64,000 nt of DNA, taken from Lycium barbarum. Taxonomy: Eukaryota; Streptophyta; Magnoliopsida; Solanales; Solanaceae. The DNA lies in NCBI RefSeq assembly GCF_019175385.1, contig NC_083339.1, positions 27,743,637-27,807,636 of the forward strand, given 5' to 3'. The notes under the pieces were generated by a model. That model worked only from the letters and a program-made list of their open reading frames with translations, was not told the DNA's origin and did not search any database. Below are positions 58,065 to 64,000 of the stretch, piece by piece. The translations under genes were made by a program, and so were the position numbers. The stretch's first letter is position 1. Every line of letters begins with the position of its first letter.

Positions 58065-59338
58065 CTAGCACGGGAGGATTGGAGAGGTACGTCTTGATTT
58101 TGTCGAATGCCTCTTGGCATTCTTCCGTCCAATTTGTGGAGCGTCTTTCTTGAGCAATTTAAGGATTGGCTCTATAATCATAGTTAACTGGGCTATGAAC
58201 TGCCCAATGTAGTTTAACCTTCCCAAGAAGCTCATGACTTCTTTCTTAGTCTTGGGCGGTGGCAACTCCTGAATTGCTTTGATTTTGGTAGGATCCAGTT
58301 CAATACCCCAGTGGTTGACTATGAATCCTAGCAACTTACCTGCATGCACTCCAAATACGCACTTTGCAGGGTTCAACTTCAGATTGAATTTGCGAAGTCT
58401 GTCAAAGAACTTGCGCAAGTGCGTGGTATGTTCTAAGCTTTTCCTTGATTTTATGATGACATCATCCACATACACTTCAATCTCTCGATGCATCATATCA
58501 TAGAACAGGGCATTCATAGCTCTCATGTATGTAGCGCCGGCATTCTTGAGGCCGAACAACATTACCCTATAATGGTAGACTCCCCAAGAGGTGATGAAGG
58601 CTATTTTTTTTACATCTTCTTCGTTTATGAGTATCTGATGGTACCTGGCGAAATAATCCACGAATGACTGCAGCTCGTGCTTGGCGTAGTTATCTATTAG
58701 AATGTGGATATTTGGGAGAGAAAAGTTATCTTTGGGATTGACCTGGTTGAGATCTCGATAGTCCACACAGATTCAAATTTTTCTATTCTTTTTGGATACT
58801 GGTACTATGTTGGCCACCCAGGTGGGGTAGGATGTCACCCTATTATCCTGGACTTGATTTATTTCTCTACCTCGCCCTTTATCATGATGCTCATGTCTGG
58901 CTTGAATGTCTGGGTCTTTTGCTTGACCAGAGCAAAGCCATCCTTAATAGGCAATATATAGGCTACAATTTCAGTACTCAACCCTGGCATATCTACATAT
59001 GACAAGGCGAAGACATCCATATATTCCTTCAACAGAGCTACGAGCTCTTCTTTCTGTGGTGCTCCCAAGTGAGAGCTGATTCGTGTCTTTTTGACATCCT
59101 CTTCATCACCGAGGTTGATCACCTCAGTTTCATCCATATTTGTCTTCTTCTTATCTTCTAATTTTTCCAACTCTTCTACCAATTCCCCTGGTATTATTGT
59201 CGCTTCATCGTACTCCTCGTACCCCTGTTTACTATTTCTCTCATTTGTTTCACGACATGTCATGAAATTTTCGATTGTTAAGTTATTGTTATTACTGAAA
59301 AAGCGAGGAAAAGTAGAGTTAGGTTTATTATTGTTCAT
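58065..59338 (-). pseudogene. Reverse transcriptase of minus-strand Ogre
   Basis: 59338-58859 is the N-terminal lead (EVINLGDEEDVKKTRISSHL, EYMDVFALSYVDMPGLSTE). After a short broken stretch, 58766-58065 reads MDYRDLNQVNPKDNFSLPNI, FITSWGVYHYRVMLFGLKN, the intact catalytic motif YVDD (EVYVDDVIIKS), KLLGFIVNHWGIELDP and VMSFLGRLNYIGQF. A frameshift near 58100 ends the frame before RNase H. This RT is better preserved than that of the plus-strand Ogre. Confidence 0.92.
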
Positions 59339-59587
59339 TATGCGAGGTTTATTTGAGAAATTTTTTATTACTGCTTGTTATTTAATAAGAACAGTGATTT
59401 ATACAGACCGAGGATTTTCATTAATATAAGAGTAATTAGTTACAAACTGTGGTCCTGGTTCGAAACAATGTCAGACCATTTCCATTTTTAAACGCTACGA
59501 AGTAAACTTAGAAAAGGCGATCACTCGGGCCTCGGCCGGTGTCGCCGCTTTTTAGCTAAAGATTTTAAGGAAAACCTACCTCTCTAC
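59339..59587 (-). other. Putative intron region of minus-strand Ogre
   Basis: This lies between the G-patch segment (ending at a stop CGG TAG that overlaps a donor GTAGAG, GT at 59587-59586 on the minus strand) and the RT lead. Acceptor candidates on the minus strand are CTCGCTTTTTCAG near 59303 and AACAAGCAG near 59373. No coding motif is seen between them. Confidence 0.45.
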
Positions 59588-59960
59588 CGAGGAGCCAAGA
59601 GGGGAGTAGATGTCCAATTGTTCAAGCGCTCTCCTGGCCTCAAACTGCGTATGGTGAGCGTCTCCTGGCTTTCCTCAAGTATCGCGTACCATCCCTCTCC
59701 TTGAAACAGTGACTCGAGACCCCTATTAACTTCTTCTCCATTCGGCATCGGCATCTTTCTGGGAAATGACTGGTACAAACCCGAAATTGGATGAGATAGA
59801 TTCCTCGTTCTGGGTTCTCTCCTGATAGCCTTTGTGAGCTCATCCTCTCTAGGAGTATACCCGAGACTGAAGTGGTAATTTTCTTTTGCAGTTGGCACAG
59901 GCTCTGCTATGCCTTCAAGGTTTCTTCCCAGGCCTTTTCTTGTTTCTCAACCATTTCTCA
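59584..59960 (-). pseudogene. G-patch segment of minus-strand Ogre
   Basis: The minus strand reads about MLRNG, a stop, then ETRKGLGRNLEGIAEPV (59945-59895) and an open piece 59898-59584 with YHFSLGYTPREDEL, GLYQSFPRKMP and NNWTSTPLLAPR. It matches the plus-strand G-patch segment at 42244-42750. Confidence 0.75.
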
Positions 59961-60972
59961 ACATAATGGAGGCGATAATTCTATAGATTGCTGGCATTGG
60001 CTTGTCCATCTCCACTTTTGAATGGGTGGGCCCAACGTCACCACATGGAAGTTTGATTGGCGGGGCTCCCCTCAATTACAAGTATGATGTTGTAAGGATA
60101 TTTCTACGTATCCTTTCCGACTATGACCATAATTTCTTAGCCCTTCCATTAAAACTTTATGGCCTAGTGCAGGGTTGATCGTACGGCACCAGCAGAATGT
60201 ATCAGGGTCTTCCCATGGTTGGGTAACGAGTTTGTGTTCACATTGGCAGCTGCGGTCTCCAAGATGATTTCTATTTTGTCGATCAGATCCTGGATTTTAT
60301 GTTTGAGATTTATGCAGTTCTCTGTGTTGTGACCATTTCCTCCTGAAAGGTAGGCACAAGTCTAATCAACCCTGTAGAATCTGTTACCGGGCTGTGTTGG
60401 TTTTGGAGGAACATTCTGGATTAGGCCCGCAGCCAATATCCTTTCGAAGAGTCGAGCCTTAGGCTCGAGAAGTGTTGTGAATTCTCTCACTAGCTTTCTC
60501 TCGAAAGCAGGAAGTGGAGAATTATATGCTAGGGGCGATGGTTGATTTTGGTAGTTCAAAGGTGGATAAGCTTGTAGTGGGTTATTTTATGGCGGACGGT
60601 AGTTTTGCTGAGGTGGTGGTTGATATGTTTGTTGTGGTGGTGTTTGGTAAACAGGAGCGGACACGCGGACAGTAAACGGAGCCGTGTAAGCTGGTATAGT
60701 GGTGGTAAAGCTTGGTTGTGCGTAATATACAGGTGCTGGGTTGTAGGTTGGTGCGGAGTACTTTATGAGAGGCGGAGTTATGTGGGAGGATTGTGGTTAT
60801 TCTGGGCTTAGGTTTGGAATATGGGATATGCTCGCCACGTCCTCTTTCTTTTTGTGGAAGATTCCCGCAGTAGCCTGTCCAAATGCTTTGTTGAAGATAT
60901 TGACTATTTTCCCGGTTTTGAGACCATCTTCTATGGCCTCTCCCATTTTTACCAACTCGGCTTCCCAGAACT
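59961..60972 (-). pseudogene. gag C-terminal half of minus-strand Ogre; protease missing
   Basis: From 60972 downward the minus strand reads ELVKMGEAIEDGLKTGKIVNIF and KKKEDVASISH, then a Pro/Gln/Tyr-rich stretch (YQTPPQQTYQPPPQQNYRPP), 60559-60362 (FTTLLEPKARLFERILAAGL, RFYRVD) and a knuckle CAYLSGGNGHNTENC (about 60360-60316) followed by LKHKIQDLIDK. Only about 350 bp separates this from the G-patch, against about 1.3 kb in the other Ogre, and no DGG protease site is visible, so the protease is deleted. The N-terminal half of gag is cut off at 60972. Confidence 0.85.
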
Positions 60973-61587
60973 AAGACTTAAAATTTTGATGTGGTACAAA
61001 CTATTTTTTCATATGCAAACACTTAATGCACAGAATTAACAGCTAAGATCTATGAGGCGATACACATACACAGTCGAATCTGACCTATTTAAGTCGATCC
61101 GAGTCATTTCCTTAATAAAATTAAAGATGTTGCTCATACAACAACAAAAAAAAAATAGAAAATTGCATGCTTGACTCAAAAATTAAAAGGAAAAATGAAA
61201 GTAACAAAGATTAGTACAGTGTTTGGGGCGAGATTGAACGAGAACACAATTGGAATTAATTGTTTCATGCTAAAAGACATACAACGACTGCAAAACGCCT
61301 ACGAATACAGAAGATTTGCCATTCTTGGCATGGAGAGAGAAAGAAATCTTGAGGAGGCTATTAGGGTTTATTCAAAAGAGGAAAGAGTGGGGAGAGGGGA
61401 GAGCGTAAGGGTCGTTTGGTGTGAGGAAATGGAAATGACAGAGTATTTTGTTATTTGCCCCTCCCTTATGCTGATGGTGTTTTGGGCCAGGTCTGGTCCG
61501 TTTTGGAATGGACTCGGTCCAATTTTAAAAGGATGGACATGGCCCCCCTTTCCCTCATGTATATCATATACGTATAGTTATGTATAT
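60973..61587 (-). other. Unassigned segment, possibly an LTR fragment on the minus strand
   Basis: No gene is recognised. On the minus strand it has a layout like the promoter/leader part of the Ogre-related LTRs: an AT-rich TATATGATATA stretch (about 61555), GGCCATGTCC, a CT-rich block (about 61400-61350) and AAACCCTAATAGCC. The plus-strand open stretch 61171-61608 has no known motif. Confidence 0.35.
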
Positions 61588-61965
61588 GTCACGACCCAAA
61601 CTAGCTAAGTCGTGTGGGCACCTACCTTTCCCACATCGGTAGGCGAACCCTTATTCCAACAATCTCAAATACATGAATTAATAAATAAATAAGCGGAAGA
61701 GATAGAAATACGTAAGTCTGACATAACAACAAATAGAATATGCGGAATACATCAAACCTCCCCAGATATATGTCTAGTCATACAATAGCAACTAACTAGA
61801 TACTATAAGTCTGAAAATAACAATATACATCAGATGTCTGAATATGTCTCGGAATATAGATAAGACATACAATAAGGAAGAATCTCCAGGGCAGAGGACG
61901 TCCCCGTGCTCACCCTGTAAGATTCTCAGCAACTCTGATCAAAGTTTTTGTTTTCAGGCAAAACT
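61588..61965 (-). mobile_element. LTR 3'-end fragment of the family at 3512-6375
   Basis: The minus strand ends ...GGTAGGTGCCCACACGACTT...GGGTCGTGACA at 61588, matching the last 60 bp of the LTR at 3512-6375; further in, GGTGAGCACGGGGACGTCC (about 61895-61915) matches GGTGAGCACGAAACGTCC at 6058. No primer site flanks it, and similarity fades near 61965. Confidence 0.75.
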
Positions 61966-62842
61966 TATTTTTTGGTGAAGGCACCATGGCACTTCTATAA
62001 GCCTACATGAATGGATTCATCCTGACAGGGATTACAAAGATGATGAAGCCGACATGGGGCATTTAATAAAGCGATAATTCAGCAGGGTCCTCCTCCAGCC
62101 GTTGATGTTGAGGATTGGCTTGTCTTGGCTTTCTTGACCCTCCGAAGGGTGGTCTGAATACAAAGGCGTGTCTGATACAGCTCCATTCTGACATCACCAG
62201 GTCTGTTTCTTCCAAAATCTTGGCCAAGTGATCAAACATCTTTCCAAACATTCTTTCAAACGTTCCTCTTCTCGAGCATCTTGATGAAGTGTGGGCCTTG
62301 TGACAGATGCACGGGACAAGTGTCCCTGTAACCACTCATAATACCCTGGGTCACACCCTGCTTCGAACCTGTCTGGAGCTAAAGTATCTGGACCCCAACT
62401 CACACGATCATTCCACTCCCTGAGGATTGTACCAGCATTCTTAATTTCTGTTTGGTATGCTCGATAATAAATTATCTGGGGTTCCCTATTTGGTGTATCA
62501 CTTGCCTTCTACCAAATTGCCTTAAAACCCGAGAAGGATAATAAGGACGGATTCCTCGAACCTTGACTAATGGCACAAATGGGCAATTTTAGCCCCAAAC
62601 CACTATGCTCTCAGAAATGAAGTCAGGTAACATCCACTAGATCCTATCTTCAGTCAACTTTGCGAAGAAGCGTGCCCACACCCCTTTGGACATGTGACCA
62701 AGGTTCAGACAGTAATTTATGAGGCGGTCTATCCTGTTGTTGTTACTCAGATACTGGACTCCTTCAGCCATGCTGATGTGTTTGATAATCCACCAATGTA
62801 GCAACATGTTACACCCTTAGAAGTATCGAAAATGACTCTGGC
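61966..62842 (-). pseudogene. Ogre-type ORF1 fragment
   Basis: On the minus strand, reading from 62842: GCNMLLHWWIIKHI, NYCLNLGHMSKGVWARFFAKL, PLVKVRGIRPYYPSRVLRQFG (about 62520), then open pieces 62403-62194 (PGYYEWLQGHLSRASVTRP) and 62335-62063 in different frames. The RGIRPY...RVLRQFG block is shared with ORF1 of the big Ogre (about 36860-36910). Several stops break it. It belongs to a third Ogre-like copy, cut on both sides by other LTR sequence. Confidence 0.75.
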
Positions 62843-64000
62843 TGTTATATCCCGCATTTCGTACATTCGGATAATTCAAGATGATTGCGAGAAATTAAAG
62901 TCAAGACTATTTTCCAAAATTATTTTAGTGAATGAGTTGTTTATGAAAATGTTTGATGTGGAAATATTAAGAAAGGCAAAGGGTAAAAAGGAAAAATTCG
63001 CAAGATGACTCGTGGAAATATGGAGGAAGGCGAAGGGCAAATTTGGAATTGAAAAAAATAAATTTTCATGAAGTGCAAAACAAAACAAAAAAAATGGGCT
63101 TGGAAATTAAAGGGGGCCATTTGGGCTGTCCATAATAGATGGGCCAAAGCCCATATGGGGACAAAATTTATAAGTCCAAAAGATGACTTATTAGTCATCT
63201 TATTCATTTCATTCCTAGAAAGTTCAAGAAGCTTAAAGAACAAAAGAGAAGGAGAAAAGAACCAAAGGTCATTTGGCCATGTCCAACTCCAACAAGAACT
63301 TTGGAAATTTTTTATCAAAAATTATTTTCTTCTAGCTAAACAATCCATTGAAGGGTCCTTAGCAAAGTGAAGTGGTTATTGGAGCAAGAAAAACATATAT
63401 TCATACAAGTTATAAATTCTAGCCAAGTGAAAAATCAAGGGAAAAAGGTAAGGTTTAATCCTTTTCTTATATGTTGTGGAGTGTGGAAATGGATGAAATT
63501 CATGAAATTATGGGGGTTGGTGCTTGGCCGAATAGGTGTGTGGTGTAAGAATGGTAAACCAATTATTTTATTTAGTAATTTGATTGTTGTTGTGTTGAGG
63601 ATTCTATGATGTAAAATGAGGATTTAATGGTTGAAAATGAAGTTGTAATCGTTTGTGAAAATATGGATGTGTAGTGTGTGTGGCCGTGTATATGTGTTGT
63701 AGTGTGTAGAGACGATGAGATGATTTTATCTAGTATTTTGATTGTTGTTGTAATGGAATCTATGATGAGAAATGGAAGTTTAATAATTCTAGTTCAAGTT
63801 GTAATTGTTGGAAAATTGTTTTAGGAGTTAATGTGAATTGAATATAGTGTTCTTGCACTTATGAAAAATAATGTTGTTAGTGTGTGAATTGTTGGTATAG
63901 TTCATGAATTTGGAAGAAGAGAATGTATTGTGGTTGTTGTGTCGAATTTGGAAAGTTTCAGGTAAAGTAAAAATGTTGATTGGGATGTTGGAATGTCATG
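62843..64000 (+). mobile_element. LTR start of another gypsy element (runs off the window)
   Basis: It starts TGTTATATCCCGCATTTCG at 62843 inside the ORF1 fragment. It contains GGGCCAAAGCCCATATGGGG (about 63140), a leader-like stretch and donor-like AAAAAGGTAAGG (GT at 63448-63449). The downstream region is GT-rich and non-coding. The far end is outside the window, so solo or complete cannot be decided. Confidence 0.65.

Noticed and set aside
61171..61608. 145-codon plus-strand frame
   Set aside because: Crosses from an unassigned segment into the LTR end at 61588, contains no known motif, and its second half is GGxx-rich leader-like sequence; likely chance.
1..64000. CRISPR arrays, bacterial operons, phage genes or tRNA genes
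   Set aside because: Tandem repeats here are minisatellites without spacer structure; no cloverleaf beyond primer-site complements, no bacterial-style gene clusters.

Overview
This window looks like plant nuclear DNA, most likely from a Solanaceae-type genome. It is AT-rich, and every recognisable protein is plant Ty3/gypsy retrotransposon protein, with LTRs of 2-5 kb. The lineages are the Tat/Ogre clade (pre-gag ORF1, G-patch, two RNase H domains, tRNA-Arg-type primer site) and a Tekay/Del-like clade (initiator-Met-type primer site, chromovirus-like integrase). The family assignment is from memory of these lineages. I found no cellular gene, rRNA, tRNA or CRISPR array, and essentially every coding sequence is broken.

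Layout: (1) 1-3511, decayed sequence ending in a pseudogene of the 'putative plant transposon protein' type. (2) 3512-8218, an LTR with primer site and a non-coding internal stretch, which interrupts that pseudogene. (3) 8219-11739, the 5' part of an Ogre-related LTR. (4) 11740-20766, a plus-strand Tekay-like element whose LTR carries a nested minus-strand solo LTR (12777-15889, target duplication CTAAT) and whose pol survives only as an integrase remnant split by a 56-bp minisatellite. (5) 20767-55866, a minus-strand Tekay-like element joined head-to-head to the previous one. Its RNase H is split by an Ogre-related solo LTR (22360-26993), and its 5' LTR is split by an Ogre of about 23.3 kb (30736-54073). 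(6) 55867-60972, a minus-strand Ogre with decayed gag, G-patch, RT, two RNase H domains and integrase, but no protease. (7) 60973-64000, a mosaic of LTR fragments, an Ogre ORF1 fragment and the start of another plus-strand LTR.

The central Ogre is structurally complete: LTR, primer site, ORF1, gag, protease, G-patch, putative intron, RT, gypsy RNase H, second RNase H, integrase, long 3' UTR, polypurine tract, LTR. It is dead, with many stops, a YVND reverse-transcriptase motif and a deleted integrase core. Its target-site duplication is ATCAG/GTCAG, and the empty-site sequence can be seen in the related solo LTR near 13210-13230.

The best leads for something undescribed are: splice-donor-like AAAGGTAA(G) motifs at a similar place in several unrelated LTRs; a 17-bp palindrome TTATACGG(T/A)CCGTATAA just upstream of the TATA box in two LTRs; a 124-codon hydrophobic ORF kept open in both Ogre LTRs; a GGGATACGTAGGC-centred repeat flanking the Ogre coding region on both sides; and two extra zinc-knuckle-like peptides upstream of the Ogre gag.
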